The notes beneath the pieces were generated by a model. It was not told where the DNA came from, ran no database searches, and saw only the letters and a list, made by a program, of their open reading frames with translations. The translations under genes were made by a program, and so were the position numbers. A stretch of DNA of 26,087 bases, taken from positions 1 to 26,087 of IMG/VR virus record IMGVR_UViG_3300022853_001424. The stretch is one strand, 5' to 3'. This DNA comes from a virus. Each line of letters begins with the position of its first letter. The stretch's first letter is position 1. Below are positions 13,392 through 21,615 of this stretch, piece after piece.

Positions 13392-15595
13392 AGAGCTCTG
13401 ACGGCCTGCGGAATCGCCTGGCGGCCGTGGAAGCGTTGCTGCCAGTCCGGGACCACCCCGGTCCCAGCCCGGCCCCTCGATGGGACCATGCCGATCAGGT
13501 GAGCTTGCTGGTGCAGCAAGTCATGGCGGAGGCCAGGCCCGGGGCGTTGGTGCTGGATTGGCAGCTGGCGCCGCGTGGCGTGGTGGCAGGGCGGATGGCT
13601 GTGGACGGCCTGCTCTACCGGTTTCGCTGCGATGCTGACGTGGTGGCGTTTCGCCCGGCGTGGGACGGGGTGAATGAGCGCAGCTGGGAGATCCGATCTG
13701 ATTCGTTTCTGCAGCTTCGGGCCCCTGAACAGCGCCTGGATTTTCGTGGCGGCGCGGTGCGGGCGGGGAAGAAGTGCAGCGTTGGCTATGGCTGCGGGAA
13801 CAAGTGCATCACGGTGCGGAAGGAGTGCCTGGTCAGGCCAGGCAGTGCGATCGGGAAGGGTCGCCTGAAGAGGCTGCTGGCCCTGGCTGCTGGAGGTGAT
13901 AAAGCCGCGGCCGGCGCGGCCCAGCGGGTGACTGCCGGCCGTGGGTCCAAGGCGGCAGAGCTGCGTCAGGGGCGCAATGTGAAGCGGCTGGAGGCCTTGC
14001 TGCAGCGGCCTGAGATTGCCGAAATGGTGCGGACCGGCAAGGTGCCCGAGAGCAAGCCAAAAGCTGGCGCTGTGCGCGACCTGTCGCCGGATGAGATCGA
14101 GTTTGATCCTGCGCGCTTCCAATACAAGATCAAAGCGACAGCGACCACCGGGGAGGTGGGAAGCCTTTCGGGCGTGAAGAAGTGGGCCCCGAACCTGGCG
14201 GGGGTGATCAGCGTCTGGCAGGACGCCGATGGGAAGACCTACGTGGTCAATGGTCACAACCGCCTGGCCCTGGCCCGCCGCCTGGGCGCCGAGGCGGTGA
14301 CCGTGAGATACCTGGACGCCCCGACCGCGAAGGACGCCCGGGCGATCGGCGCCATGCAGAACATCGCCGAGGGCGCCGGCACACCAATGGACGCGGCGAA
14401 GTTTTTCCGGGATACCGGCATTCAAACGCCTGCTGACGTAGAGGCCCGTGGGTTGCCGCTTAACAGCGGCCAGGCGGATAAGGGCCTGCGGCTCAGCAAG
14501 CTGCCCGATGACGTGTTCAAGGCGGTGGTGGATGGTGATCTGAGCATCAACCGCGGGGCGATCATCGGCGGCTCTGGCCTGGAGGCAGGCAAGCAGCAGG
14601 AGATTTTCAAGATGGTCAGCAGCCGGCGGGGGATCACCGACAAGACCCTGAGCGAGCTGGTGGATCACGCCCGCATCAGCGAGCAGCAGACCCAGACCAC
14701 CTTCGACCTGTTCGGTTCAAGCGAGGTGTCAAAGAGCAACCTGATCACCCGCGCCAAGCTCTCGGCAGGCCTGAAATCGAAGATCAGCCGAGAGAAGCGG
14801 CTATTTGGCACGGTCAGCAAGGCCCGATCAGCGGCCTCGTTGACGGAGAAAGCCGGGAACGTGATCAATCAGGAGGCCAGCAGCAGGGTGACCGCCGAAG
14901 CCGGGCAGGCGCTGCAGGTGTTCGAGCAACTCAAGAGCACCGCCGGCCCGATCAGCACCGCGCTGAACCGGGCAGCTGATCGGGTGGAAGCAGGAGAACC
15001 AGAGAGCGAAGTGCGCAAAGAGCTTGAATCTGACGTGTTCGCCGCGGTGGAGTTTGAGCTGGAGGCCGTTGGCCTGCGCCCGCGTAAAAGCGCCTTTGAC
15101 CGGGCCGATGGCGATTCGGCCGACTATTACCGCAACAACCCAGAAGCAAGGGAGAAAAAGAATGCTCTGCAGCGAAAGATCAACCGCCGCCCAGATCGGC
15201 TTTGGACGGAGCGGCGGCGGCGCGGAATGGCTGGCCAAGGTGGCCCGGATCTGAGCCACACGGAAGATGATCGGCTGATCAAGGAAGACCCCAAAGCGAA
15301 CCGGGCCCGTAATGGCCACGACGGCCGCAGCACCAAGCGGGCTGACAGCCTCCAGGAGCGGATTGATCGAGCGAAGGCAAAAGCGCCCCCTGGCCAGATG
15401 GGGCTGTTCGGTGCTGCCGGCGGCGGCAATGACATCCCCTGCGGGGCTTCGCACATCAGCCGGGCCAAGACTTGCCGGATTACGTCAGGAGCTCCGGCAG
15501 CACCGGCGCCAGCCGTGAAGGCTGAGAAGGCCGCGGCCACCACGGCCCCACCACCTTCTCCCCTGCAGCTTCCCGCTCCGCCAGCTCCAGGTTGA
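13388..15595 (+). CDS. ParB-like domain protein with Cys motif; 3' end probably replaced
   Basis: A multi-domain phage protein of 735 codons. Near residues 127-146 it has a compact four-Cys motif (KKCSVGYGCGNKC, then KEC). Residues 230-345 look like a ParB/DdrB-like domain: LSPDEIEFDP, then VNGHNRLALARRLGAEAVTV, then AMQNIAEGAGTPMDAAKFF. Such domains occur in phage polyvalent or virion-associated proteins. The rest is helical, with a Lys/Arg-rich region (about 590-690) and a second Cys motif, CGASHISRAKTC (about 682-693). The last ~38 residues (Ala/Pro-rich) are the complement of the restriction enzyme's 3' end, so the native C-terminus probably ended or continued near 15480 and was cut by that insertion. 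Confidence 0.75.
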   Translation: MKSSDGLRNRLAAVEALLPVRDHPGPSPAPRWDHADQVSLLVQQVMAEARPGALVLDWQLAPRGVVAGRMAVDGLLYRFRCDADVVAFRPAWDGVNERSWEIRSDSFLQLRAPEQRLDFRGGAVRAGKKCSVGYGCGNKCITVRKECLVRPGSAIGKGRLKRLLALAAGGDKAAAGAAQRVTAGRGSKAAELRQGRNVKRLEALLQRPEIAEMVRTGKVPESKPKAGAVRDLSPDEIEFDPARFQYKIKATATTGEVGSLSGVKKWAPNLAGVISVWQDADGKTYVVNGHNRLALARRLGAEAVTVRYLDAPTAKDARAIGAMQNIAEGAGTPMDAAKFFRDTGIQTPADVEARGLPLNSGQADKGLRLSKLPDDVFKAVVDGDLSINRGAIIGGSGLEAGKQQEIFKMVSSRRGITDKTLSELVDHARISEQQTQTTFDLFGSSEVSKSNLITRAKLSAGLKSKISREKRLFGTVSKARSAASLTEKAGNVINQEASSRVTAEAGQALQVFEQLKSTAGPISTALNRAADRVEAGEPESEVRKELESDVFAAVEFELEAVGLRPRKSAFDRADGDSADYYRNNPEAREKKNALQRKINRRPDRLWTERRRRGMAGQGGPDLSHTEDDRLIKEDPKANRARNGHDGRSTKRADSLQERIDRAKAKAPPGQMGLFGAAGGGNDIPCGASHISRAKTCRITSGAPAAPAPAVKAEKAAATTAPPPSPLQLPAPPAPG
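13768..13835 (+). repeat. Cys-motif module, copy 1
   Basis: 68 bases with 7 mismatches to 25728-25795, in the same frame. Encodes KKCSVGYGCGNKC and what follows inside the ParB-like protein. Confidence 0.85.
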
Positions 15596-18233
15596 GATCG
15601 AGCAGGTTGCTGAGGATGTCTTCGTTGGCCTTCCAGCCATAGGCCTTCAGCACCAAAGCATCGAGCGCTTGATGGAGCTTGGCAAGCTGGCTGGCGGGTT
15701 CGTTGAAGTAGGCGTTGTAGAGGTCGGTGATGCCCCAGTTCCGCGCCACCATCACCTCGTTGCGGTAGTCGTTGAGGGCTGTCATCGCCTGGCGGATCTG
15801 CTGCACCAGCTCAGGCGTGACGATCTGAGGGAAGGGGAAGGTCTCGAATATAGAGTCGTGGGTGTAGGCGATGTCGCCCTTGAGGGTGCCTTTCTGCGCG
15901 TGCATCCAGATGCGGTGTACGGAGGAAGTCAGCAGGCCCACAATATAGAAATCATAGCTGGCGAGCACGACATTCTTTTCTCCAGGCAGCCAATCCTTCT
16001 GGAATGGAATGAAAACAGCCCACTTGGAAACTCGGGGAACGGCAAAGTAACTTTTCAGTGGTTCGATAGCTGCCCGCATCGCTGGTCGTTTCTCCCCATA
16101 CCGCCACCAGTTCACCCGCGTGGTTTCGCGGCGGTTCTCCATGCGCTGGGGCCTCACCAGGTCTTTCACTTGCCGAAAGGGCTCGGCATAGGCTTCCGCC
16201 ACTTCCAGTGTGAGATCGTTGAAGTCGATGATCCAGCGGTCGGGCTGCCCCAAAGGACGCTTCGCCAGGTTGGTGCCCATCGAGAACGGCTTGACCACCT
16301 CGGCGTTCCTTGGATCAGCAGCCAACCACTCCGCCGCTGTCGCAGGGTCAACGTTGAAACCCTTGCCCACCGGAATCACCCCCTGAAAGCAATAGCCCTT
16401 GTTTGCCACCAAGGCACTGGCTTCACTCACATCCACGGTTGAGCGCAAACTGGTGTTGATGGTGGAAACATCCTCTCCATCCAGCCGGTAACTACCCGCA
16501 GCATCGCGGCTCCAGTTCACGATGCTCACGTGCACGTGGGCCTCCCCGGACCACGGCTGGGTTGAGATCGCCGCATGGATGTGACCGCCGTTGTCGCGGA
16601 TGTAGTCGAGGGAGGCCCGGCGGCTCTTGCCATGGCGAATCGAGTTGGTGGCTACCAGCCCAGCCCGGCCGTCGGGCTGGAGGTTGTCGTGGGCCAGCCG
16701 GAACCAGTAGGTGCAGAAGTCCACGCTGTCGTGCACCTCGGGGAACCGCTGAAAGACCCGCTCGACGTACTCATCCCCGAGGTTGAGCCGCATGTGTTTC
16801 CCACCCAAGAACGGCGGGTTCCCCACATATGCATCGGCCTCCGGCCAGGGGATGAACAACGCATCTGCGACCCTGATGTTTGCGTCGAGGTTGTCGAGGG
16901 GTAGATCCCGTTCTGTAAGCCCCAGGCGATCGTTGGCCACCTTGCGGGCAATCATCAGCGTCACCCGTGCCAGCTCCACCGCGAACGGGCTGGTGTCCAT
17001 GCCGAAGAACTGCAGTGGCGTCACCAACCCCAGCACTGCCTGGACCTTCTTCGCCTCTGAACTGCGGCGTTCAGCGATGCGCCGCAGGATCGTGACTTCC
17101 AGGTCCTTGACGGCGTTGTAGCCCATGTAGAGGAAGTTCCCGGAACCACAGGCCGGATCGCAGACGCGGTACTGCGTCAACGCCTGCCGTAGGCCCTCCA
17201 GCTCAGCGATGCTGCTGGCCTGCGCGACCCGCTCTTCCCACGGCTCAACGATCGTGGGCCGGATGATCTGCAGCATGTCCACCTCACTGGTGAAGTGCTG
17301 GCCGTGGGCGTGGCGGGTGGCGTCATCGCTGCTGGCTTCGAAGATGTTGCCAAAGATGCTGGGCCGCACCCGCTGCCAATTCTCCTCGGCGCTGGCGCTC
17401 AGCAAATCCAGCTCATCGGAGAGCAGCTCAAGCCTTGGGATGTGGGAGAAAAGCCCGCCGTTGAAGTAGGGCGTTCCCCGGAACTGCCCGCCGGGGGTGG
17501 TGCCGGGGGTGTTCATCTCACCGAACAGGTAGCCGAGCACGTCGTAGCTGCTCTGCCCCCCCCGACAGGCATCAAGAGCCTGGGTGAACTGCAGATTCGG
17601 CAGCAAGCCCCGATCCTCAGCGAACAGGCTCAGAACGCACTGGAGCACGAACCGCTGGGCCTCCAAGGCCGTGAAATCGCCGCTCTTCTCGCCCCGCTTG
17701 CGCAACCGACCGAACAGCTCCCCCATGCTCCGGGCCTGAGCTTCAGTTACCTCGATCTGGTTGAGGCCGAAGTGGACCGGCTGCTCAGTCTTGCTGAGGA
17801 AGGCCAGAGACGACGATTGGCTAGCCAGATCCTCCACCCGCAGCTTGACCAGGGGCTCATCCACCAGCTGGTTGAAGTCGTAAACCCACAGCTCATCGAA
17901 GTTGCTAAGCACCGAATAGTCCGGCTTGGGTGCGAGGTAGATCCAGTAGCGCTGCAGTTGCGGGAAGTGGGGCTCCAGAGCTTTGCCCCGGCTCTTCATC
18001 TCGATCAGAACCGTGGCCCGTGTTCCCTCGATCAGGGCGTCCGCCTTGCCCATGCCACCGGCCAGGCTGCCCTTGGGAATCTTGCGCTCGAAAGTGGTGC
18101 CCGCCTCTACAGAGTCAGCCCAGCCCCATGCCTGCAGCAGCCGATTCACGTAGGTCTGGGCCTCGCTGTCCTCATCCCCACGGATCGAGGCCACCCAGTG
18201 GGCGAAGTTCTGCAGGGCCTGGGGGGTGCTCAA
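15480..18233 (-). CDS. MmeI-like type IIL/IIG restriction-modification enzyme
   Basis: A single protein that both cuts and methylates DNA. The N-terminal nuclease has a D-x12-E-x-K signature (Asp65, Glu78, Lys80 in KADALIE and VLIEMKS). A helical spacer follows (about 150-290). The adenine-N6 methyltransferase has SAM motif I, DPACGSGNFLY (359-369), and catalytic motif IV, NPPFLGG (472-478). The C-terminal third (about 600-890) would be the target recognition and final helical domains. The 917-residue length matches MmeI (about 920). It starts at TTG 18233; CTG 18248 is the only alternative before a stop. The last ~25 residues look atypical and may come from host-gene sequence. It lies antisense in the structural cluster, probably as acquired defence cargo. 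Confidence 0.92.
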   Translation of the reverse strand: MSTPQALQNFAHWVASIRGDEDSEAQTYVNRLLQAWGWADSVEAGTTFERKIPKGSLAGGMGKADALIEGTRATVLIEMKSRGKALEPHFPQLQRYWIYLAPKPDYSVLSNFDELWVYDFNQLVDEPLVKLRVEDLASQSSSLAFLSKTEQPVHFGLNQIEVTEAQARSMGELFGRLRKRGEKSGDFTALEAQRFVLQCVLSLFAEDRGLLPNLQFTQALDACRGGQSSYDVLGYLFGEMNTPGTTPGGQFRGTPYFNGGLFSHIPRLELLSDELDLLSASAEENWQRVRPSIFGNIFEASSDDATRHAHGQHFTSEVDMLQIIRPTIVEPWEERVAQASSIAELEGLRQALTQYRVCDPACGSGNFLYMGYNAVKDLEVTILRRIAERRSSEAKKVQAVLGLVTPLQFFGMDTSPFAVELARVTLMIARKVANDRLGLTERDLPLDNLDANIRVADALFIPWPEADAYVGNPPFLGGKHMRLNLGDEYVERVFQRFPEVHDSVDFCTYWFRLAHDNLQPDGRAGLVATNSIRHGKSRRASLDYIRDNGGHIHAAISTQPWSGEAHVHVSIVNWSRDAAGSYRLDGEDVSTINTSLRSTVDVSEASALVANKGYCFQGVIPVGKGFNVDPATAAEWLAADPRNAEVVKPFSMGTNLAKRPLGQPDRWIIDFNDLTLEVAEAYAEPFRQVKDLVRPQRMENRRETTRVNWWRYGEKRPAMRAAIEPLKSYFAVPRVSKWAVFIPFQKDWLPGEKNVVLASYDFYIVGLLTSSVHRIWMHAQKGTLKGDIAYTHDSIFETFPFPQIVTPELVQQIRQAMTALNDYRNEVMVARNWGITDLYNAYFNEPASQLAKLHQALDALVLKAYGWKANEDILSNLLDLNLELAEREAAGEKVVGPWWPRPSQPSRLAPVLPELLT

Positions 18234-18299
18234 CGGGAAAGGCCTCAGGCCCGCCGATTGTGACTGGGATCAATTCCTGATGGGATTTCGGGGAAACAG

Positions 18300-18430
18300 T
18301 TACAGCAAGGAGAGATGCTTAGGCCCAGTAGCAGGGCTCGGTGTGTCACAGCTGCTGCCAGCCGGCAAAGGCTCAGCCACCACGCGGTAAAGCCGGGCCC
18401 GCTCCTCATCGATGCGGCAGCGGTGCGCTG
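18300..18430 (-). pseudogene. Possible 3' remnant of a foreign gene upstream of the restriction enzyme
   Basis: On the minus strand a frame ending at TAA 18300 reads IDEERARLYRVVAEPLPAGS, then CDTPSPATGPKHLSLL. It looks protein-like but loses coding character to the right of about 18430, where the rightward ADP-ribosyltransferase fragment begins. It may be the tail of the gene that stood upstream of the restriction gene in its former home. This is inferred from composition and order only. Confidence 0.3.
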
Positions 18431-18594
18431 CGGTGTTGATGGAGTTCGCCCTTGGCCACGGCGGCCGCGACATCTCAGGCCTGAGCGAGTTCCGCAATGA
18501 AAAAGAGGTGCTGATCCCCGCGGCAGAGCGCTTCACGGTGCTGAGCGTGAAGGATGACGGCAAGATGATCCAAGTCAAGGTCAAGCGCGCCTAA
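18412..18594 (+). pseudogene. C-terminal fragment of an ADP-ribosyltransferase-like domain
   Basis: The residues GGRDISGLSEFRNEKEVLIP, followed by AAERFTVLSVKDDGK, match the C-terminal end of VIP2/C3-type ADP-ribosyltransferase folds: a glycine turn, a serine, the ExE catalytic glutamates just before VLIP, and a final FxV strand. The NAD-binding first half (the Arg and STS motifs) is missing. Upstream sequence stops resembling it at about 18427. It is therefore the 3' stump of a rightward gene whose 5' part was separated or lost when the restriction enzyme segment was inserted. Phage virion proteins often carry such domains. TAA at 18592-18594 ends the frame, four bases before the next gene. 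Confidence 0.55.
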
Positions 18595-18598
18595 CACC

Positions 18599-18823
18599 GT
18601 GCCAACATCAAACCAACAGCAGGGCAGCAGCATGGCCAAGAGCAACCCCCCCAGCAGCACTCTCGGCGACCGGATGGCTAATGCGACCTTCAAGTGGGAA
18701 GGCGACCTGCAGGCCGCCCCTGAACGCCGGCAAGATGGTTCTGGCATCAACTGGGCCAAGGTGGCATCTGAAACCAAGGAGATGCTTCGCCTGAATCCGC
18801 AGAACAGAAAAAAGCCCCGGTAG
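18599..18823 (+). CDS. Small phage protein, unknown (74 aa)
   Basis: Starts at GTG 18599, or at ATG 18632, which gives 63 residues. The product has a polar Ser/Gln-rich beginning, then MANATFKWEGDLQAA and INWAKVASETKEMLRLNP, and a basic end. It lies four bases behind the ADP-ribosyltransferase fragment on the same strand and was probably co-transcribed with the original gene. Its last codons overlap the terminator of the leftward block. Confidence 0.5.
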   Translation: MPTSNQQQGSSMAKSNPPSSTLGDRMANATFKWEGDLQAAPERRQDGSGINWAKVASETKEMLRLNPQNRKKPR

Positions 18824-18831
18824 ACCGAGGC
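18808..18831 (-). terminator. Intrinsic terminator of the leftward Xre block
   Basis: On the minus strand, GCCTCGG-TCTA-CCGGGGC forms a seven-pair stem (one G-U wobble) followed by six T. The wobble pair forms only on the minus-strand RNA, which supports leftward use. Confidence 0.8.
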
Positions 18832-18850
18832 TTGCGAGTGCATGAGCACC

Positions 18851-18864
18851 CTTCCGATCGGAAG
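18851..18864. repeat. 14-bp perfect palindrome CTTCCGATCGGAAG
   Basis: A short perfect palindrome directly after the stop of the 55-residue leftward gene. It could add to transcript 3'-end structure or be a protein site. Confidence 0.6.
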
Positions 18865-19032
18865 CTAGGGCGGGGCCAAGGGCGCCAATCCTTGGATGCC
18901 CAACTCTTGGGCCATCGCCAGCAGGCTTGAGCGGGAGAGAAAGATCAGCTGGAACCAAAAGTCTCCCGTGACAGGGAGCTCGTCGGCAGCCATGCAAAGC
19001 ATGATCTCTTGGCGCAGGCGGTCATCTGTCAT
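18865..19032 (-). CDS. Small leftward gene with 66-bp start cassette (55 aa)
   Basis: The frame begins MTDDRLRQEIMLCMAADELP and ends QGLAPLAPP before TAG at 18865-18867. ATG 19032 sits one base after the conserved leader, and the 66-bp region in front is nearly identical to that of the gene at 9550-9741. The product has an acidic start, a hydrophobic middle (GDFWFQLIFLSRSSLLAMA) that is more like a buried helix than a clear membrane span, and a Pro-rich end. A palindrome and an intrinsic terminator follow. No family is recognised. Confidence 0.6.
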   Translation of the reverse strand: MTDDRLRQEIMLCMAADELPVTGDFWFQLIFLSRSSLLAMAQELGIQGLAPLAPP

Positions 19033-19095
19033 GGCTGGGGAGCGGTGGGACGCGAAGGCCTCTCGCCTTCATTCATATTGTAGCACGTTGCTAAC
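19030..19095 (-). promoter_or_regulatory. 66-bp start cassette (copy B)
   Basis: Contains the operator-like site GTTAGCAACGTGCTAC (19080-19095), TACAAT (19077-19082), the GAAGGC/GCCTTC hairpin, the leader (19034-19049) and ATG. It differs from copy A (9739-9804) at one base. Confidence 0.8.
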
Positions 19096-19109
19096 ACCCC
19101 ACAAGGGGA

Positions 19110-19334
19110 TCAGCCGGCCGCGGCCCGGTCTTTGGCTGCTGACCGCGCCTTGCGCGTCCGCTCCAGGGTCTTGGCCCGCTTGTCTGCCAGCCCTTCCGGC
19201 GTTGCCCACCAGCAGGCCCGGCAGAGGCCGCCTGGGAAGTTGCTGCGCAGGACCCGGTTGCAGTTGCATCGCGCTGCAGGTGGCTGCTTTCCTTTCAATC
19301 GCTCCCGGTAGAGCTGCTGGGTGTCGGCGGTCAT
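19110..19334 (-). CDS. Small Cys-rich, zinc-finger-like protein (74 aa)
   Basis: ATG 19334 is chosen over 19355 because a short form of the leader (GGCTCCCCAGCACA) ends just before it. The product has four cysteines in a CxC-x12-CxxC pattern (CNCNRV, then GLCRACWW) and a strongly basic C-terminal helix (DKRAKTLERTRKARSAAKDR). This looks like a small metal-binding, nucleic-acid-binding protein. It is the second gene of the Xre block, with its own operator-like site 27 bases upstream. No named family is recognised. Confidence 0.6.
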   Translation of the reverse strand: MTADTQQLYRERLKGKQPPAARCNCNRVLRSNFPGGLCRACWWATPEGLADKRAKTLERTRKARSAAKDRAAAG

Positions 19335-19376
19335 TGTGCTGGGGAGCCTTTCCACTCACCGTAGCACTTTGCTAAC
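19335..19376 (-). promoter_or_regulatory. Third operator-like site and short leader
   Basis: GTTAGCAAAGTGCTAC (19361-19376) differs at one base from the two other copies. TACAAT is replaced by TACGGT, so this site lacks the -10-like box and might act as an operator within an operon. The leader is reduced to GGCTCCCCAGC. Confidence 0.65.
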
Positions 19377-19378
19377 GA

Positions 19379-19627
19379 CTAGAGGCCCAGCAGCAGGGCC
19401 GGGTCAATGTTCAGCAAGATGCAGATGCTCCGAATCTGCCCAGGCTTTGCCGACCGCTCGCCCGAGCAGATACGGCTCACCGTGCTTCGATCCACCTCCA
19501 GCTGCTCTGCCAGCACCGCCTGGCTGATCTCCCGATCGCGCAACATCACGGCCAATCGAGCACCAAACAGCTGACGAATCAAAGCGTCAGGCAGGAGAGT
19601 TGGCACTGGTGCGTTTTTGGCAACCAT
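19379..19627 (-). CDS. Xre/cI-type HTH transcriptional regulator (82 aa)
   Basis: Residues 22-80 form a HTH_3 fold: ARLAVMLRDREISQAVLAEQ, then LEVDRSTVSRICSGERSAKPGQI, then a final helix ending DPALLLGL. There is no C-terminal peptidase or oligomerisation domain, so it is Cro-like in size. It heads the second leftward block and is divergent from the DUF2213 gene, with only 49 bases between them. An operator-like site lies directly behind its stop. It is the best candidate to bind GTTAGCAANGTGCTAC, but no sequence evidence links it to that site. Confidence 0.85.
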   Translation of the reverse strand: MVAKNAPVPTLLPDALIRQLFGARLAVMLRDREISQAVLAEQLEVDRSTVSRICSGERSAKPGQIRSICILLNIDPALLLGL

Positions 19628-19676
19628 CGCCAGATCGTAATAGAAGCGGCCTCAAGTTGCACACAGCTGCATTCAG
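19628..19676. promoter_or_regulatory. Divergent promoter region between Xre gene and capsid genes
   Basis: Only 49 bases, so the promoters must be compact or overlap coding sequence. TTGAGG and TATTAC on the minus strand are a weak pair at 10-base spacing, too short for a normal promoter. The palindrome-like TGCACACAGCTGCA (19657-19670) could be an operator. Confidence 0.35.
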
Positions 19677-20957
19677 GTGCTGTTGGAGTTCAGGTTCGAT
19701 CGCTCAGCAATTGGCAACTGGCAGGAAACCCCTGAAGGCTTCCTGCGCATTCGTGCGACCTTCGCCCGAACTGGTTGCCAGACCTATCGAAACTTCGATG
19801 GATCGCAACGTGTTGAGTATCGCCCTGAATCCGAGGTGGCCAGAGAGGATTCCTTCCTCTCCCTTGGTGGCCTCCCGGTCACCCTGGAACATCCGCCGCA
19901 GCTGCTCACCCCCGACACCGCTCGGCAGTACCAGCGCGGCGCCAGCGGCACCCACGTCACCTACGACAACGGTTTTGTTCACGGCACCGTGGTCTTAACG
20001 GACCGCGAGGCCATTGAGGCCGTGAAGCGTGGTGATGCCACTGAGCTCAGTGTTGGCTACCGCTGCGAATACGACGCAACCCCTGGCGTCGCACCCGATG
20101 GCACCCGTTTCGACGGCACCCAGAGGTCGATCAGCGGGAACCATCACGCCATCACCAGCAAGGCTCGCGCCGGCTCTGAGGTGCGCTTGCACTTCGACAG
20201 CGCCGATCAACCGTCCTGGGTTGGCATCAGCACCGAATCATTCCAAACCCCTACCGAGGAGCCCGACATGGCCGCCCGCACCGCCCGCACCGACATGAAG
20301 CCCGAGGCTCCTAAAGGTGGAATGCCCAAAGACGAAGACGAAGAAAAGCCCATGGCCTCTGATGAAGACATGGAAGACATGGAGGAAGACGACGACGACG
20401 AAGAAGGGATGAGCTTCCCTCCCGTCAAGCCGAAGGCCAAGGCCAAAACGGATTCCGCCGACAACCGCACCGTTCCCTGGGCCGTCTACAAGGCCTCCCT
20501 CGATGACCTGGCCGCGGCTGAGCAGCGGTTCGACGCCCTGGAGGAACAGATCACTGAAATCGAAAAGCAGCTGGACGCTCGCACCGACAGCTCCATTGAC
20601 CAGCAGCGGCTCGACGCCCTGGTGGCTGAACGGGTTGAGGTGCTCGACAAGGCGGCCGCCATCACCGGTGCGCGCAGTCGCCACGACGGCCTGACGAACC
20701 GCCAGGTGCAGGAGCTGGCCCTGAAGTCCGGTGGCGTGAAGGTGGATCAGATCGAAACCCGCAGCGACGACTACGTGGCCGCCCGTTTCGACGCGGCCCA
20801 TGAAGCGGCCGCCCCGCTCGTTTCCGGCACCGCCGAGGCCTTGGCCCTGCAGCTGCAGGGGCTCACTACCCCGCGCAGTGACGCGGCCCGCGACAACATC
20901 GCCGCCGCCGAGCAGGAGATGGCAGACACAACCTCGAACGCCTGGAAAAACTCCTGA
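19677..20957 (+). CDS. DUF2213 prohead protease fused to scaffold
   Basis: Residues 1-175 follow the DUF2213 family: an N-terminal beta unit, RIRATFARTGCQTYRN, SLGGLPVTLEHPPQLL, GFVHGTVVLTDREAIEAVKR, ELSVGYRCEYDATPG (putative catalytic Ser near 124) and ISGNHHAIT (His near 155-156). A long Asp/Glu-rich linker (about 215-250) follows, then a coiled-coil scaffold-like C-terminus (about 275-426). This is the usual maturation protease plus scaffold layout directly upstream of capsid genes. Start GTG 19677 was the only start giving the full domain; TTG 19683 is close. No strong ribosome-binding site is seen. Confidence 0.88.
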   Translation: MLLEFRFDRSAIGNWQETPEGFLRIRATFARTGCQTYRNFDGSQRVEYRPESEVAREDSFLSLGGLPVTLEHPPQLLTPDTARQYQRGASGTHVTYDNGFVHGTVVLTDREAIEAVKRGDATELSVGYRCEYDATPGVAPDGTRFDGTQRSISGNHHAITSKARAGSEVRLHFDSADQPSWVGISTESFQTPTEEPDMAARTARTDMKPEAPKGGMPKDEDEEKPMASDEDMEDMEEDDDDEEGMSFPPVKPKAKAKTDSADNRTVPWAVYKASLDDLAAAEQRFDALEEQITEIEKQLDARTDSSIDQQRLDALVAERVEVLDKAAAITGARSRHDGLTNRQVQELALKSGGVKVDQIETRSDDYVAARFDAAHEAAAPLVSGTAEALALQLQGLTTPRSDAARDNIAAAEQEMADTTSNAWKNS

Positions 20958-20993
20958 TCCAGACCATTTAACCCGCCCCTTTGCAACCGTCCA

Positions 20994-21563
20994 ATGGCCC
21001 AGACTTACACCACGAACGCCGGAACCGGCCCTGCTGTCGGCGTTGGCACCGACTACCCGATGCAGCTGGCCCCAGGCCAGGCCGGTGATCTGTTCGACAT
21101 CTCGGACACCGTCACAATCAGCGGGAACAACGAAACGGCTGCCCGCATCGCCTACGGCTCGCCGTTGGTGCGCAACGGCAGCGGCCTCCTGCCCAATTCC
21201 GTTTCCGTTGCGGCTGGCGCGGCCACCCTGCTGGGCATCAGCTACCGGACCGATCGGGATTCTCTGAATCACCGCGAGAACGCCGACCCTTACCTGGGCG
21301 GCCCGGCCATCGGCGATGCCGTCAACGTCCTGAAGGTCGGCGCGATCTACCTGCCGGTTTGGGAAGACGTTGCCGTTGCCGTTGCGCTCCGCTACTTCGC
21401 CACCGGCGCCAATGCCGGCCAGTGGGGCACTACAGCCTCTGCTGGCAACAGCCTCGCGCTGACGGCTGGCTCCTGGGAGATCGAGCGGCCGGCCAGCGCC
21501 GGTGGCCTGATCGTCCTGCGGATCAACACCCCGCAGGCCATCGCCGTCACGGCTGACGCCTGA
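20994..21563 (+). CDS. Head decoration or cement-like protein
   Basis: A 189-residue beta-rich protein between the DUF2213 protease/scaffold and the DUF2184 major capsid protein, which is where structural cement (Gp24-like) proteins usually sit. Sequence such as LVRNGSGLLPNSVSVAAGAA, and later PYLGGPAIGDAVNVLKVGAIYL, shows the beta-barrel, Gly/Ala/Val-rich pattern of these proteins, which bind the outside of the capsid. It starts at ATG 20994 after a 36-base gap. Family call from position and composition; exact Pfam membership not confirmed. Confidence 0.65.
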   Translation: MAQTYTTNAGTGPAVGVGTDYPMQLAPGQAGDLFDISDTVTISGNNETAARIAYGSPLVRNGSGLLPNSVSVAAGAATLLGISYRTDRDSLNHRENADPYLGGPAIGDAVNVLKVGAIYLPVWEDVAVAVALRYFATGANAGQWGTTASAGNSLALTAGSWEIERPASAGGLIVLRINTPQAIAVTADA

Positions 21564-21615
21564 TCACCGCATCAATCCCACCATCTCGACCACTTAACGC
21601 CCTGGAGGCAATTCA

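Noticed and set aside
13301-14668. 455-codon leftward frame
   Set aside because: Mirror of the ParB-like gene; low-complexity His/Pro/Arg content and no domain.
17295-18263. 322-codon rightward frame
   Set aside because: Antisense to the restriction enzyme's nuclease and spacer domains.
20238-21272. 344-codon leftward frame
   Set aside because: Antisense to the DUF2213 and cement genes; its Gly/Val-rich text mirrors their codons.
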